From the NCBI RefSeq assembly GCF_000473065.1, contig NZ_AXAZ01000017.1, forward strand, positions 62,001-126,000: a stretch of 64,000 bases of DNA, given 5' to 3'. Below are positions 17,930-28,057 of the stretch, piece by piece. The position numbers were made by a program, and so were the translations under genes. The stretch is from Bradyrhizobium sp. WSM1743 (GTDB lineage: Bacteria > Pseudomonadota > Alphaproteobacteria > Rhizobiales > Xanthobacteraceae). Every line of letters begins with the position of its first letter. Position 1 is the stretch's first letter. The notes beneath the pieces are model-generated. The model saw nothing but the letters and a program-made list of their open reading frames with translations. It searched no databases and had not been told where the DNA came from.

Positions 17930-18556
17930 TCATAGGAACGCCTCGAGGCTGACGACAGCGATGCCGAGGTCCCGAAAACTTTGATGGGTCGCCGCGACCG
18001 AGCCGTCGAGATCGATGCCCCGGCAGGCATCCTCGATGACGGCCACCTCCAACCCCGCCTTACGCGCATCCTCCGCCGAGAAGCGAACGCAGAAGTCCAG
18101 CGCCAGACCAGCGACAAAGACGGTCTTCAGCTCGCGTTCGCGCAAATAACCAAGCAGTCCGGTCGGCGTGCGATGGTCGTTCTCGAACAGCGCCGAATAG
18201 GAATCGATGCCACGGCGAAAGCCTTTGCGCACCACGAGGCTCGCCCGTGTCACGTCGAGATCGCGACGAAATTCAGCACCCGCCGTGCCTTGCACGCAAT
18301 GCGTCGGCCAAAGCACCTGCCGTCCGTAGTCGAGCTCAATCGTCTCGAACGGCTGCTTGTCCGCATGGTTCGCCGCGAACGAGACGTGGTCGCGCGGATG
18401 CCAGTCCTGGGTCAGGACCACATTGGCGAATTTCCGGGCGATCCTGTTGATGGCGGGAACGACTTTCTCACCACTGGGAACGGCGAGCGCGCCGCCGGTA
18501 CAGAAGTCGTTCTGTACGTCGATCACCAGCAGCACGTCGCGGTCGGAAATCATCAT
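17930..18556 (-). CDS. pncA: Nicotinamidase
   Basis: PncA hydrolyses nicotinamide to nicotinate for NAD salvage. The 208-aa product begins MMISDRDVLLVIDVQNDFCT, with catalytic D13; metal-binding residues are in TQDWHPRDHVSFAANH, the active-site Lys is probably in LVVRKGF, and the nucleophile Cys is in VAGLALDFCVRFSAEDA. All of these are intact. The downstream NAD synthase works later in the same pathway. Transcription is divergent from glk across about 265 bp. Confidence 0.95.
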   Translation of the reverse strand: MMISDRDVLLVIDVQNDFCTGGALAVPSGEKVVPAINRIARKFANVVLTQDWHPRDHVSFAANHADKQPFETIELDYGRQVLWPTHCVQGTAGAEFRRDLDVTRASLVVRKGFRRGIDSYSALFENDHRTPTGLLGYLRERELKTVFVAGLALDFCVRFSAEDARKAGLEVAVIEDACRGIDLDGSVAATHQSFRDLGIAVVSLEAFL

Positions 18557-18821
18557 CGCAAGGCCCCGATCCGCCCGGCGTCAAGTGCCGGACGCTCCCT
18601 CCCAATGTCGATCTTCCAGCGTGGCTTCGCAACCACCGACCGCGTGCGGCGATACCGCGCTGATGCCCAAGGATTGTTCAGAATGCAACGGTTTGACCTT
18701 GTTCGTGTTGACTAGGAACAACCAAGCGAGGATTCTCAGTCCGTCCGCGTGCTCGCGGATCGGATCAGGAACGGAGGCGAAGGTTCCCGAGGGCCGGCAG
18801 GGCCTCGGAAGCCGCAGGGCC

Positions 18822-19808
18822 ATGGGCATCGGCAAGACAGGAAAAATTCTTCTCGCCGATATCGGCGGCACCAATGCGCGCTTCGCGCTGAGCAAGGCCG
18901 AATCCAGCGATGGCGACCAGACCGGGCCGATCGATTATGTGAAGGTCGCCGACTTCCCGACCGTCCGCGAAGCCATCGCGGACCTCCTGGCGCGCCGATC
19001 GGGCGCCGAGCAGCCCCAAAGAGCCGTGCTGGCGGTGGCGGGTCCCGTCACCAACAACCGCTGCGTCATGACCAATAGCCCCTGGGTCATCGACGGCAAC
19101 GAGCTGCAGCCCGCGCTCGGCTTCGACAGCGTCCATGTGCTGAACGACTTCGAGGTGGTGGCCTGGTCCCTGCCCGCCTTGCAGCCTGCCGACCTGGTCC
19201 CGCTCGGCGGAGGCGACGGCTTGCCCGGAGAGCCGTTGCTGGTCGTCGGGCCAGGAACCGGTTTTGGTGTCTCCTGTCTGGTTGAACGCCATGGTTCGCG
19301 ACTGGCCGTCGTCACGGAGGCCGGACACGCGACCCTACCGGCCGAGAACGAGCGCGAGGAACGCGTGATCGCGTGCATGCGCGGGCGCCTCGGCCATGTC
19401 TCCATCGAGCGTGGCGCACTCTCGGGTTCCGGGCTGCAGAACCTCTACGAAGCGCTGGCTGAGATCGACGGCGTTCAGGTGCCGCATCGCGATGCCGCCG
19501 CCATCACCAAGTCCGCGCTGGAGGGCAGTTGTCCCGTCAGCCGCGCGACGCTGGAGATGTTTTGCGCCATCCTTGGCTCGGTCGCCGGCAATCTCGCAGT
19601 GACCTTCGGCGCCCGGGGCGGCGTCTATATCGCCGGCGGAATCGTGCCGCGCTTTCGCGACTTCCTCGCGGCCTCCGCATTCCGGGCACGCTTTGAAGCG
19701 AAAGGTCGCTTCCAGGACTATCTGCGCAACATCCCGACCCGGCTCGTGATCAAGCCCGATGCGAGCTTCGTCGGCCTGAACATGTTTGCCGACCACACTT
19801 CGGACTGA
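18822..19808 (+). CDS. glk: Glucokinase
   Basis: Proteobacterial Glk phosphorylates glucose to glucose 6-phosphate with ATP. ATG at 18822, preceded by GGAAGCC; 328 aa. Signatures: ILLADIGGTNARFAL (phosphate-binding), AVAGPVTNNRCVMTNSPW, VLNDFEVVAWSLPAL (catalytic Asp), VGPGTGFGVSCLV and AEAGHATLP-type EAGHATLPAEN, then SGSGLQNLYEAL. The order and length match the Glk (non-ROK) family. The upstream frame continues to 18357 but has no start signal and overlaps pncA. Confidence 0.96.
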   Translation: MGIGKTGKILLADIGGTNARFALSKAESSDGDQTGPIDYVKVADFPTVREAIADLLARRSGAEQPQRAVLAVAGPVTNNRCVMTNSPWVIDGNELQPALGFDSVHVLNDFEVVAWSLPALQPADLVPLGGGDGLPGEPLLVVGPGTGFGVSCLVERHGSRLAVVTEAGHATLPAENEREERVIACMRGRLGHVSIERGALSGSGLQNLYEALAEIDGVQVPHRDAAAITKSALEGSCPVSRATLEMFCAILGSVAGNLAVTFGARGGVYIAGGIVPRFRDFLAASAFRARFEAKGRFQDYLRNIPTRLVIKPDASFVGLNMFADHTSD

Positions 19809-19954
19809 CGGACCGTTGCTCTCTGCTGCTCGCGGGCTCCCGTAATTCACAGCAGATTCCCCACACGCGCCGGCCCCAGGCAGGAACGTGCTTGCATGCG
19901 TGTTTCAGATGAGAAACAATCTCACCGTGTGTGGCGTAGTTGCGGGGGCGTGAC

Positions 19955-20167
19955 ATGCGTAAACAGGACTTGGGTTTCGACTATCACCGCTATCACCGCC
20001 TGCTGAGCGAGGCGGACAACGAAGACAAGCGGTTGGCCCTGATCGAGCTCTTGATCGAGGAGAAGGCCCGCGACCGGCTGGCTGCCCAGCGCGCTTCAGA
20101 TCGCGCGGCCATGACGGCTCACACCATCGCCACGGTGCTGAGGAACGGTCGCAGATCAGCCGACTGA
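19955..20167 (+). CDS. Small hypothetical protein (70 aa)
   Basis: ATG at 19955; an earlier in-frame ATG at 19940 gives five more residues and is less likely. The product MRKQDLGFDYHRYHRLLSEA continues with an Arg/Glu-rich helix (DNEDKRLALIELLIEEKARDRLAAQRASDR), a typical short soluble coiled-coil-like protein. Charge and helix periodicity support a real gene. No neighbours suggest a role. Confidence 0.65.
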   Translation: MRKQDLGFDYHRYHRLLSEADNEDKRLALIELLIEEKARDRLAAQRASDRAAMTAHTIATVLRNGRRSAD

Positions 20168-20208
20168 ATCACTCTCCGGCCATGCTTCCGCCGTGGTCAG
20201 TTAGTCAG

Positions 20209-20586
20209 TTAGCTTGGAATTGTGGCCGACGGCTCGGGAAACATCGAATCGATCATCGCCTTGAGCTGATCGATCGCGATCGGCTTGCGCAGGATCGGCC
20301 TGCGCCGGAGCAAGGACGGCAGCAGTTCCGGACCGTAGCCTGTGGCGAACAGAAACGGTTTTCCGCGACGCTCGATCAGGTCGGCGACCGGATCGACGTA
20401 AACGCCCTTCAAATTGATGTCGAGGATGGCCAGATCGTATTGCGCGGTCATCGCAAAGGCGCTGGCGTCGCGCACATTGTCCGCTTCCGCGACGACGTGG
20501 TGGCCGAGTTCCTCCACCATGTCGGCGATCATCATCCGGATCAACGCCTCGTCTTCGACCAGGAAAACGGAGAGTCCGTCCGCCAT
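20209..20586 (-). CDS. Single-domain response regulator
   Basis: 125 aa, MADGLSVFLVEDEALIRMMI. Acidic pocket residues E11/D12 and the phosphoacceptor Asp in LAILDINLKGV (about residue 55), switch Thr/Ser position in FLFATGYG and the conserved Lys in ILRKPIAID are all present, so phosphorylation is expected. There is no output domain, so it acts through protein contacts or in a phosphorelay. No kinase is nearby, so the partner is unknown. Confidence 0.93.
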   Translation of the reverse strand: MADGLSVFLVEDEALIRMMIADMVEELGHHVVAEADNVRDASAFAMTAQYDLAILDINLKGVYVDPVADLIERRGKPFLFATGYGPELLPSLLRRRPILRKPIAIDQLKAMIDSMFPEPSATIPS

Positions 20587-20697
20587 ATCAACCCCGCAGT
20601 CAGCCTTGCGAAGCTAACCATAACCGAATTGCGGAGAGGATTCACGAATTCGTGGCGGGCGCGTTAATTCAGATGCGTCCGAACCGATTCAACTTGA

Positions 20698-21492
20698 TCA
20701 ATCCAGTCCGCGCTCGTGGCTGAGGCGCACCATCTCCTGAACGAAGACCTGCTTCTGCTTGTCGTCGAGGCTCGAATAGAGCGGCTCGGCGGCGTCGGCG
20801 ACGTTGCGCTGGTCGGCGGCGCGATCGATCAGGAACTGGGCCTCGTTGCGCATCTGCTCGATGATGTCGTCGGGTGGATCCCGCTTGGCGCGCGCAACCC
20901 GCAGGTTGAGCCGCTCTGCACCATTATGCCCGAGGTAGTGCATCGCACTCGAGAAGCCGTACCAGTGCTTCTCTTGATCCGGCGTGAGATTCAGCTCGGT
21001 TTTGATCCGCTCGATGTAGGAATCGCTGTTGGCGACGATCTGCTCGGCAGTCAGCTGCGGCGCACCGGTCTGGGTGAGGACCGTGACGTCCTTGTTGTCT
21101 TTATTGGCCTTGTTGTCCTGCGGCGCGTTCTTCGCCTCCTTGCTCGCCTTGGTGCCCTTGCCCGCCTTGGCGCTCTTGGCATCCTTGTCCTTGGCCGCGC
21201 CCTGCTGCTTGGCGTCCTTGCTGGACTCCTTGGCGGGCGGCGGCTGATTGCCGTTGTTGTTGCCGACACCGAGCACACCGGTGAAGACGCCGACCACGCC
21301 GCCGATCGCGCCGCCGAGCACGCCACCGACTGGACCAGCCGCCTTGTTCCCGGCTGCCGCGCCTTCCTGAACGCCTTTGACCAAACCTTGGCCATTCGCC
21401 ACCGCGGCGGCACCGAGCAACAGCGCCAGCACGGACCCCAGCGCGAAGCACCGCCGCAGGTAAAGCCGCGCTGACGGCGCCGGGTTGATCAT
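20698..21492 (-). CDS. Exported Spy/LTXXQ-like protein with Lys/Ala-rich linker
   Basis: Start set at ATG 21492, which has GGAG at a spacing of 6; ATG 21504 is close and also possible. A Sec signal peptide (LYLRRCFALGSVLALLLGAAAVANGQ) precedes a Gly-rich stretch (GGVLGGAIGGVVGVFTG), a low-complexity Lys/Asp/Ala linker of about 60 residues, and then a helical domain. That domain has LTAEQIVANSD and LNLTPDQEKHWYGF, the LTxxQ-type motif of Spy/CpxP proteins, and ends LDDKQKQVFVQEMVRLS, a second such motif. Probably a periplasmic chaperone-like or metal/stress-related protein. Confidence 0.75.
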   Translation of the reverse strand: MINPAPSARLYLRRCFALGSVLALLLGAAAVANGQGLVKGVQEGAAAGNKAAGPVGGVLGGAIGGVVGVFTGVLGVGNNNGNQPPPAKESSKDAKQQGAAKDKDAKSAKAGKGTKASKEAKNAPQDNKANKDNKDVTVLTQTGAPQLTAEQIVANSDSYIERIKTELNLTPDQEKHWYGFSSAMHYLGHNGAERLNLRVARAKRDPPDDIIEQMRNEAQFLIDRAADQRNVADAAEPLYSSLDDKQKQVFVQEMVRLSHERGLD

Positions 21493-21971
21493 TCTCGTCT
21501 CCATCGTCTCTTCTGACTGGCCTATCCGGCGGGAGTCATCCGCCAGCTGCAACTCTATCGTTTCCGCCGCTTCGAGGTCCAGACGCCGCCGATTGCTGTC
21601 CACGCCCGAAAAGTCTTTCACCCGAAGCGGTTATGCAGGCTTATTCGAAACTGCGGCGTAATTGCGCACGGATCGTTCGAGACGGTTCGACGCGAAGTGT
21701 GCATCGCAAAACAACGTGCGCCCTCCGCCTGCTACACGTCGCCTCGAGATGCGTCGCCACGCTACCGGACACAACGTTAGTTTTAGACGCAGAGCCATTC
21801 GGCTTTCTCGACAGATGCGATCAATCATGATCTGATCGCGCTACCAATTTGCTGCGGCATGCGTGAATTGCCCACGCGGGCCGAAAGCGCCAACAAGAAA
21901 ATCGAGCAACAAAACTCAAAAGAAGTCTCTCAGAGGAAACTCCAACAACAACACCCAAGCGAGGAAACGAG
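21493..21971. other. 479-bp divergent intergenic region
   Basis: It separates the LTXXQ protein from the sugar-binding-protein gene. The last 80 bp are A/C-rich (many CAA and AAC triplets) and end in GAGGAAACGAG directly before ATG 21972, a good ribosome-binding site. No hairpin terminator, riboswitch or small gene could be supported. Confidence 0.5.
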
Positions 21972-23312
21972 ATGTCACGAAAGACACTGACGCGACGTCA
22001 ATTTGTGGCTGCCACTGCAATGTCCTCCGCGGCGCTGATCACGGCGCCCTATGTCCGGGGCGCTTACGCTGCCGGCAAACTCTCGATCGGCTTCTGGGAC
22101 CACTGGGTGCCCGGCGCCAACGACAGCTCCAGGGCTCTCGTCAACGAGTGGGCCGCAAAAGAAAAGGTCGAAGTCTCGATCGACTACATCACCAGCAACA
22201 ACAAGAAGATCGAGCTGACCGTTGCCGCAGAAGCGCAGGCCAAATCCGGTCATGACATTCTTCAGATGTACACCTGGTGGCCACATGCCTATGCCGAGCA
22301 GCTCGAACCGGTGAACGACGTGGTCGAGCCGGCGATCAAGCAGAACGGTGACGTCAACGGCACGGTCAAATATCTCGGTCAGGCCGGTGGCAAATGGCTT
22401 GCGGTCCCGGCAACCCCGGGGAGCCAGATCAAGGGGCCCTGCTCCCGCATCGATCTGATGAAGAAGCACGCAGGCATCGACGTCCAGGAACTGTACCCCG
22501 CGGGCGCGCCGCCCAAGGCCGATAATTGGAACATGGACACCTTCCTGAAGGCGGCGGAAGCCTGCCAGAAGGCCGGTTTCCCATTCGGCATCGGTCTCGG
22601 CGAGACCACTGACAGCGTCGATACCGCGGGCGCCATCTTCCAGTCGTTCGGCGCCGAGCTCGTCAACGCCAAGGGCGATCTCACCGTGAAGACCGATCAG
22701 GTCCGCCAGGCGCTCGAATATTACAAGAAGCTGATCGCCTTCCTGCCGCCGGATGCACCATCCTGGGACGACGCCTCGAACAACAAATGGCTGATCTCCG
22801 GCCGCGGTGCCCTGATCATGAATCCGCCGAGCGCCTGGGCGGTCGCCAAGCGCGACGCGCCGCAGGTCGCCGAGCAATGCTGGACGCACGGCTTCCCGGC
22901 CGGCCCGAAAGGCCGCTTTGCGCCGTTCCTGCCCTATTTCTGGGGCCTCTGGAATTTCTCCAAGAACAAGGAGGCGGCCAAGAGCCTGCTCACCTATCTG
23001 TCGCAGCCGTCGTCGATCGAGAAATTCGTTGCGGCGAGCGGCGGCTACGATCTGCCGGCCTATGCGAACATGACGACGCTGAAGACCTGGGTGGAGGAAG
23101 GGCCGCCGAAGGGCACGCTCTATCACTATCCAAACCCCTACAATCATCAGACGCTGTCGATTGCGGCCTCTCCGGCGCCGCCAAAGATCGCCCAGCAGAT
23201 CTACGCGCAGGCGACGCTGACCAAGATGGCGCTACGGTTTGCGCAAGGGGAGAAGATGGAGACCGCGCTCACCTGGGCCGAAGGCGAGTGCGAAGGCTTC
23301 CTGCGAACTTAA
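21972..23312 (+). CDS. Sugar ABC transporter substrate-binding protein, family 1, Tat signal
   Basis: 446 aa. N-terminus MSRKTLTRRQFVAATAMSSA has a twin-arginine motif, with cleavage near AYA-AG. The mature part follows the family 1 pattern: LSIGFWDHWVPGANDSSRALVNEWA, DILQMYTWWPHAYAEQLEPVND, GGKWLAVP, NNKWLISGRGALIMNPPSAW and YFWGLWNFSKNKEAAKSLLTYL. It is first in a five-gene operon with permeases and an ATPase. The ligand is probably a sugar or polyol but cannot be named. Confidence 0.94.
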   Translation: MSRKTLTRRQFVAATAMSSAALITAPYVRGAYAAGKLSIGFWDHWVPGANDSSRALVNEWAAKEKVEVSIDYITSNNKKIELTVAAEAQAKSGHDILQMYTWWPHAYAEQLEPVNDVVEPAIKQNGDVNGTVKYLGQAGGKWLAVPATPGSQIKGPCSRIDLMKKHAGIDVQELYPAGAPPKADNWNMDTFLKAAEACQKAGFPFGIGLGETTDSVDTAGAIFQSFGAELVNAKGDLTVKTDQVRQALEYYKKLIAFLPPDAPSWDDASNNKWLISGRGALIMNPPSAWAVAKRDAPQVAEQCWTHGFPAGPKGRFAPFLPYFWGLWNFSKNKEAAKSLLTYLSQPSSIEKFVAASGGYDLPAYANMTTLKTWVEEGPPKGTLYHYPNPYNHQTLSIAASPAPPKIAQQIYAQATLTKMALRFAQGEKMETALTWAEGECEGFLRT

Positions 23313-23412
23313 GCCGGGGTGTGCAACGGCGGTTCACGCTTCCTAGCGTGAGCCGCCAGGAGGCAACCTCCGTTCGATGGACATGATCCGGTGACGCGAG
23401 GAGGAAACTGAT

Positions 23413-24351
23413 ATGGCCGATGTCGTCGTCGAGCACGGTCGCGTCGCTGGCACGACGGCCGCGCGCAAAGGGAGGGGCCTGCACAACGCGTTGCGGCGAA
23501 AGTCGACAATGGCGTTCTTCCTGACGCTGCCCCTGATCCTGTTGATCGCGCTGCTCGTGCTCTACCCTGCTCTCTTCTCGGTTCACCTCGCAACGCTGAA
23601 CAAGTCGATGCAGAAATACGTCGGCTTCGGCAACTTCACCTTCCTGTTCAAGCGCGAAACGTTCTGGATGGTGGTGAAGCAGTCCTGCATCTTCGCGATC
23701 ACCGCCGTGTTCTTCAAGGCGCTGATCGGCTTCATCGTCGCGCATTTCGTGCACAACATTCCGGCGAAGGGCCAGCGCAAATGGCGCGGCATGCTGCTGG
23801 TGCCCTGGGTGATCCCGCCGGCAATGAGCACTCTGGCCTGGCTCTGGCTGTTCGATCCCTCCTATAGCGCATTCAACTACACCCTCTCACTGTTCGGCAT
23901 CGGTCCCGTCAACTGGCTCGGCGATGCCGCATGGGCGCGCTTTTCCGTTATTCTCGTCAATGTCTGGTATGGCGCGCCGTTCTTCCTGATCATGTATCTG
24001 GCGGCGCTGAAATCCGTGCCCGACCAGCTCTACGAGGCGGCAGCGATCGACGGCGCCAACTGGTGGCAGAAGATCTGGTACGTGACGCTGCCGATGATGC
24101 GCAACATCATCGCGATCACCACGCTGTTCTCGCTGATCGTCACGTTCGCCAATTTCGACATCGTCCGCATCCTGACCTCAGGCGGACCGCTCGACCAGAC
24201 CCAGATCTTTGCGACCTACGCGTTCCGCGTCGGCATCGAGAGCAACGACATCCCGCTCGGCGCCAGCGTCTCGCTGTTCATGGTCCCCATCCTTGCCGTC
24301 GCGGCGATCTTCATTTTGCGCGACGTCAGCAAACGCGGGAACGAATCCTGA
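23413..24351 (+). CDS. Sugar ABC transporter permease (MalF/UgpA family)
   Basis: 312 aa. Six predicted membrane helices beginning FFLTLPLILLIALLVLYPAL; the EAA loop YEAAAIDGANWWQKIWYVTLPMMRN is intact and contacts the ATPase. The C-terminus ends NRGNES-like (SKRGNES). Shine-Dalgarno GAGGAAA precedes the ATG. It follows the binding protein after 100 bp and overlaps the next permease by one base (TGATG). Confidence 0.93.
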   Translation: MADVVVEHGRVAGTTAARKGRGLHNALRRKSTMAFFLTLPLILLIALLVLYPALFSVHLATLNKSMQKYVGFGNFTFLFKRETFWMVVKQSCIFAITAVFFKALIGFIVAHFVHNIPAKGQRKWRGMLLVPWVIPPAMSTLAWLWLFDPSYSAFNYTLSLFGIGPVNWLGDAAWARFSVILVNVWYGAPFFLIMYLAALKSVPDQLYEAAAIDGANWWQKIWYVTLPMMRNIIAITTLFSLIVTFANFDIVRILTSGGPLDQTQIFATYAFRVGIESNDIPLGASVSLFMVPILAVAAIFILRDVSKRGNES

Positions 24352-25262
24352 TGAGCACGATGGCGATCGACAAGGCCGGACCCCGGCGTAAGGTCAAATA
24401 TGGCAGCATGAGCCGCGACCGCGCCTGGGCGCTGCGCTGGTCCTACTTCTTCCTGGTGCTGTTTGCGATCTTCTTTCTGACGCCGCCGCTCTACATGGTG
24501 ATCACCTCGCTCAAGAGCAGCGCGGAGATCTCGGCTGCGACAAATCCGTGGTGGGTATTCCACCCGACGCTGTCGAACTATGTCGAACTTCTGACGTCGA
24601 ACCAGTTCCTCCGGTTCTTCTGGAATTCGTCCATCGTGTCGCTGGTGGTCGTGATCGTCACCATGCTGATCAGCGTCCCTGCGGCATTCGCGCTGGCGCG
24701 AATGAAGTTCTGGGGCTCGGCGACGCTCGCGACCGGCGTGTTCCTGACCTACCTGGTCCCGGACAGCCTGCTCTTCATCCCGCTGTTCAAGATGCTGGCG
24801 CTGGTCCAGGACCTGACCGGCATCACGCTGCTGAACCGATGGTACGTGCTGCTGTTCATCTATCCGACGCTGACGGTGCCGTTCTGCACCTGGATCATGA
24901 TCGGCTATTTCGCCTCGATCCCGAAGGAGCTCGATGAAGCCGCAATCATCGACGGCGCATCCTGGCTCCAAACGCTGACGAGGATCTTCATCCCGGTCGC
25001 GCTGCCCGGGCTGATCGCCGCGACCATCTTCGCGTTCACGGTGTCCTGGGCGCAGTTCCTCTATCCCCTGGTGTTCACGACCTCCATCGACCAGCTCGTG
25101 CTGCCGGTCGGCATCACCACCACGCTGATCAAGGGCGACGTGTTCAACTGGGGGCAGATCATGACCGGCGCGCTGCTCGGCGCCGCGCCGCCGCTGATCA
25201 TCTACGCATTCCTGATGGACTACTACATTGCCGGCCTGACCGCCGGCGCGACAAAGGGTTGA
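24351..25262 (+). CDS. Sugar ABC transporter permease (MalG/UgpE family)
   Basis: Start ATG 24351 overlaps the stop of the partner permease by one base; the longer frame upstream is a shadow. 303 aa: [20 protein letters not shown], first helix [23 protein letters not shown], MalG-type [17 protein letters not shown] and EAA loop [27 protein letters not shown]. Ends GLTAGATKG. Forms the channel with the 23413-24351 product. Confidence 0.93.
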   Translation: MSTMAIDKAGPRRKVKYGSMSRDRAWALRWSYFFLVLFAIFFLTPPLYMVITSLKSSAEISAATNPWWVFHPTLSNYVELLTSNQFLRFFWNSSIVSLVVVIVTMLISVPAAFALARMKFWGSATLATGVFLTYLVPDSLLFIPLFKMLALVQDLTGITLLNRWYVLLFIYPTLTVPFCTWIMIGYFASIPKELDEAAIIDGASWLQTLTRIFIPVALPGLIAATIFAFTVSWAQFLYPLVFTTSIDQLVLPVGITTTLIKGDVFNWGQIMTGALLGAAPPLIIYAFLMDYYIAGLTAGATKG

Positions 25263-25267
25263 TTCTC

Positions 25268-26368
25268 ATGGCTGACGTTGCTTTGCGGAAGGTAGTTAAG
25301 CGTTACGACGATGTCGAAGCCGTGCGCGGCATCGACCTCGACATCGCCGACCATGAGTTCATCGTGCTGGTCGGCCCCTCCGGCTGCGGCAAGTCGACGA
25401 CGCTGCGCATGATCGCAGGCCTCGAGGACATCAGCGACGGCGACATCATGATCGGCGGCGACGTCGTCAACGACGTGCCGCCGAAGGACCGCGACATCGC
25501 CATGGTGTTCCAGAACTACGCGCTCTACCCGCACATGACGGTCGCGGAGAACATGTCGTTCGGGCTGCGCCTGAAGCATTACCCCAAGGCCGAGATCAAG
25601 GCCCGCGTGACGGAAGCCGCCCGCCTCCTCGACATCACCGACCTGATCGACCGCAAGCCGAAGCAGCTCTCCGGCGGCCAGCGCCAGCGCGTCGCCATGG
25701 GACGCGCCATCGTGCGCAACCCGAAGGTCTTCCTGTTCGACGAGCCGCTCTCCAATCTCGACGCCAAATTGCGCGTGCAGATGCGGATCGAGATCAAGAA
25801 GGTGCACCAGAAGGTACGCACCACCACCGTCTACGTCACCCACGACCAGGTCGAGGCGATGACGCTGGCCGACCGCGTCGTGGTGATGAACAAGGGCCGC
25901 ATCGAGCAGATCGGCACGCCCAACGAGCTCTACCACAAGCCGGCGACGCGCTTCGTTGCGGGCTTCATCGGCTCGCCGGCGATGAATTTCATCCCGTGCC
26001 GGCTCGAGGATGTCGGCGGCACGCTTCAGCTCCGCCTCTCCGATCGCATCGCTTTTCCGCTGCCGCCGGCCCGCGCCGCGCGTTACAGCGCGCTGCCGCG
26101 CACCGACAAGCTGCTGCTCGGCCTCCGTCCGGAGCATCTCACCGAGTCGCATGCGCATCTGGCACCCGGCGTCGAGACCTTCGACACCGTGCTCGACGTC
26201 ACCGAGCCGATGGGCATGGAGACCCTGGTCTATTTCGGCCTCGACGGCACGCCGGTCTGCGGCCGCGTCGATCCCAATGCCGGCGCCAAGGACGGGGCTC
26301 CCATGCGTTTGGCGATGGACCTCAACAACATGCACCTGCTAAACGAAGAGACCGGCGTCGTGCTGTGA
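25268..26368 (+). CDS. Sugar ABC transporter ATP-binding protein (MalK/UgpC family)
   Basis: ATG at 25268 is preferred over the TTG at 25259 because an AAAGGG site lies upstream and family members start [13 protein letters not shown]. 366 aa. Walker [11 protein letters not shown]-loop [12 protein letters not shown], signature [15 protein letters not shown], Walker [15 protein letters not shown], switch [19 protein letters not shown]-terminal regulatory (MOP-like) domain is visible from about residue 240, with LGLRPEHLT. Lies just after the permease gene. Confidence 0.95.
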   Translation: MADVALRKVVKRYDDVEAVRGIDLDIADHEFIVLVGPSGCGKSTTLRMIAGLEDISDGDIMIGGDVVNDVPPKDRDIAMVFQNYALYPHMTVAENMSFGLRLKHYPKAEIKARVTEAARLLDITDLIDRKPKQLSGGQRQRVAMGRAIVRNPKVFLFDEPLSNLDAKLRVQMRIEIKKVHQKVRTTTVYVTHDQVEAMTLADRVVVMNKGRIEQIGTPNELYHKPATRFVAGFIGSPAMNFIPCRLEDVGGTLQLRLSDRIAFPLPPARAARYSALPRTDKLLLGLRPEHLTESHAHLAPGVETFDTVLDVTEPMGMETLVYFGLDGTPVCGRVDPNAGAKDGAPMRLAMDLNNMHLLNEETGVVL

Positions 26369-26404
26369 CGCCGTCTCAAGAAGCGCGAGGCAGGCAGGGG
26401 AGCG

Positions 26405-27394
26405 ATGGCGACCAACAAGAAGAAGATTTTCGTTACACAAACTTTGTCGCAAGGGGCACGTGCCCTCCTCACCCAGCGGGATGATATCGAGCTCGTCGAG
26501 TTTTCCAACCTGATCTCGGCTAGGGATTTCGAGACCTTGCTGAAGAGCCATGCCCCCGTTCACGGCGTGGCCCTCGGCGCCACCGCTTTCGGAGAGACCG
26601 AGCTCGAGGCTGCCCGCGACATGAAGGTGGTAACCCGCATCGGCGTCGGCTACGACGCCGTCGACGTGCCCGCCCTCTCCCGCCGCAAGGTGCCGCTGAT
26701 GGTCGCCGGCAGCGCCAACTCGCCCTCGGTCGCGGAAGCGGCGCTGTTCATGATGTTGACGCTCGCCAAGCGCGCGCAGGAGCTGCATTCCTGCGTCAAG
26801 GACGGAACATGGGCCGACCGGCTCGGCATGCTGCCGTTCGACCTCTACGGCAAGACCGTGCTCGTCATCGGCTTCGGCCGCATCGGCAGTCGCACCGCCA
26901 GGCGCTGCCTGGCGTTCGAGATGAAGGTGCAGGTCTACGATCCCTACAAGGGAGCCGCCGAGATCAAGGCCGCCGGCTGCGAGCCCGTCACTGAGCTTGA
27001 CGCCGCGCTCCCTCACGCCGACTTCGTCACCATCCACTGTCCCAAGACGCCTGAGACGGTCGGCCTGTTCGATGCGGCGCGGATCGGCCGGATGAAGCCG
27101 AGATCCTATCTCATCAACACCGCACGCGGCGGCATCGTGAAGGAAGCCGCGCTCTACGACGCCCTGGTCTCCGGCAAGCTCGCCGGCGCGGGCATCGACG
27201 TGTTCGAGGTTGAGCCGCCGCCGGTCAGCAACGCGCTATTCGCGCTGCCAAACGTCATCATGGCCCCGCATGTGGCCGGCGTCACCGTCGAGGCGGTGAG
27301 CCGCATGAGCGAGCAGACTGCGCGCAACATCCTGAGCGTGCTGGACGGCGATCCCATCCGGCAGAACGTGATCAATCAGGACGTGCTGGGCTGA
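26405..27394 (+). CDS. NAD(P)-dependent D-2-hydroxyacid dehydrogenase
   Basis: 329 aa, last gene of the sugar ABC operon, 36 bp after the ATPase. NAD-binding fold GKTVLVIGFGRIGSRTARRC (about residues 145-165), catalytic Arg in LINTARGGIVKE, Glu in FEVEPPP and His in MAPHVAGVTVEA. The family reduces 2-keto acids or oxidises D-2-hydroxy acids such as phosphoglycerate or hydroxypyruvate. The specific substrate is open; the operon suggests it acts on a catabolite of the imported compound. Confidence 0.9.
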   Translation: MATNKKKIFVTQTLSQGARALLTQRDDIELVEFSNLISARDFETLLKSHAPVHGVALGATAFGETELEAARDMKVVTRIGVGYDAVDVPALSRRKVPLMVAGSANSPSVAEAALFMMLTLAKRAQELHSCVKDGTWADRLGMLPFDLYGKTVLVIGFGRIGSRTARRCLAFEMKVQVYDPYKGAAEIKAAGCEPVTELDAALPHADFVTIHCPKTPETVGLFDAARIGRMKPRSYLINTARGGIVKEAALYDALVSGKLAGAGIDVFEVEPPPVSNALFALPNVIMAPHVAGVTVEAVSRMSEQTARNILSVLDGDPIRQNVINQDVLG

Positions 27395-27404
27395 GCCGAA
27401 CTCC

Positions 27405-27430
27405 GGGCGGGCGACGGATTCGCCCGCCTT
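27405..27430 (+). terminator. Hairpin after the dehydrogenase
   Basis: GGCGGGCGA (27406-27414) pairs with TCGCCCGCC (27420-27428), loop CGGAT, followed by TTCGGG. It lies 12 bp after the stop. The T-run is short, so termination would be weak. Confidence 0.55.
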
Positions 27431-27563
27431 CGGGATGCCAGAAAGCGTCCCATTTTGGTGCAGATCGAGCCCCAACTCAGCCTTAATCAAACACGCGTAA
27501 TGAGCCAGGGCGCACCGGCGGCGGGACAGACCAGCCGGCCGCGTCGAGCTGGAGGATGGACCC

Positions 27564-28037
27564 TTGGCAGAGATCGACCCGACCGACCACGCGCTGGCGA
27601 CCATCGCCAGCATTCTGGAGAACCCCGAGCCTGTTCTCGTCGTTCGCGAAACCGAGACCGAAATGGTGGTCGCCGGTGAACGTGAGCACATAGCCGCCGA
27701 CGAGCAACCAATTGTCGATGAGCATCCGGTGGTCGAGGAACAGCCGCTGGTGCCGGAGCACACCGATGCCGACGGCTACAGCAAGGTCGGCCCGGGCCCG
27801 ATGGTGGCGATCCGCCTGAAATGGACGGTCCATCGCGGCGACGACGGCCAGTACTACGTCCACGAGACCATCGGCGAGCAATCGGCACCCGTCATCAGCG
27901 GCCCGATGACGAGCGAAGCCGCCGTGCATTTCGTCGACGCGCAGGAGCACGAAGCGCATCGTCGCTTCGAAGAACTGCGCAGCGAGATCGCCGGCCGCAG
28001 CTCCCTCGCCGACTACGAGCGCAAGGGCGAAGCGTAA
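27564..28037 (+). CDS. Hypothetical protein with TTG start
   Basis: TTG at 27564 is preceded by GGAGG with a spacing of 8 nt, which decides this start. 157 aa: an acidic N-terminal half with repeated Glu/Val (HIAADEQPIVDEHPVVEEQPLVPEH), then a compact domain MVAIRLKWTVHRGDDGQYYVHETIGEQ with a helix (SEAAVHFVDAQEHEAHRRFEELRSEI). No signal peptide. The second half suggests a small soluble domain of unknown function, and the gene appears to be conserved in Bradyrhizobium only from general impression. It converges on the DUF1993 gene. Confidence 0.68.
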   Translation: MAEIDPTDHALATIASILENPEPVLVVRETETEMVVAGEREHIAADEQPIVDEHPVVEEQPLVPEHTDADGYSKVGPGPMVAIRLKWTVHRGDDGQYYVHETIGEQSAPVISGPMTSEAAVHFVDAQEHEAHRRFEELRSEIAGRSSLADYERKGEA

Positions 28038-28057
28038 GGCTCCAGCCGGAGGCCTCC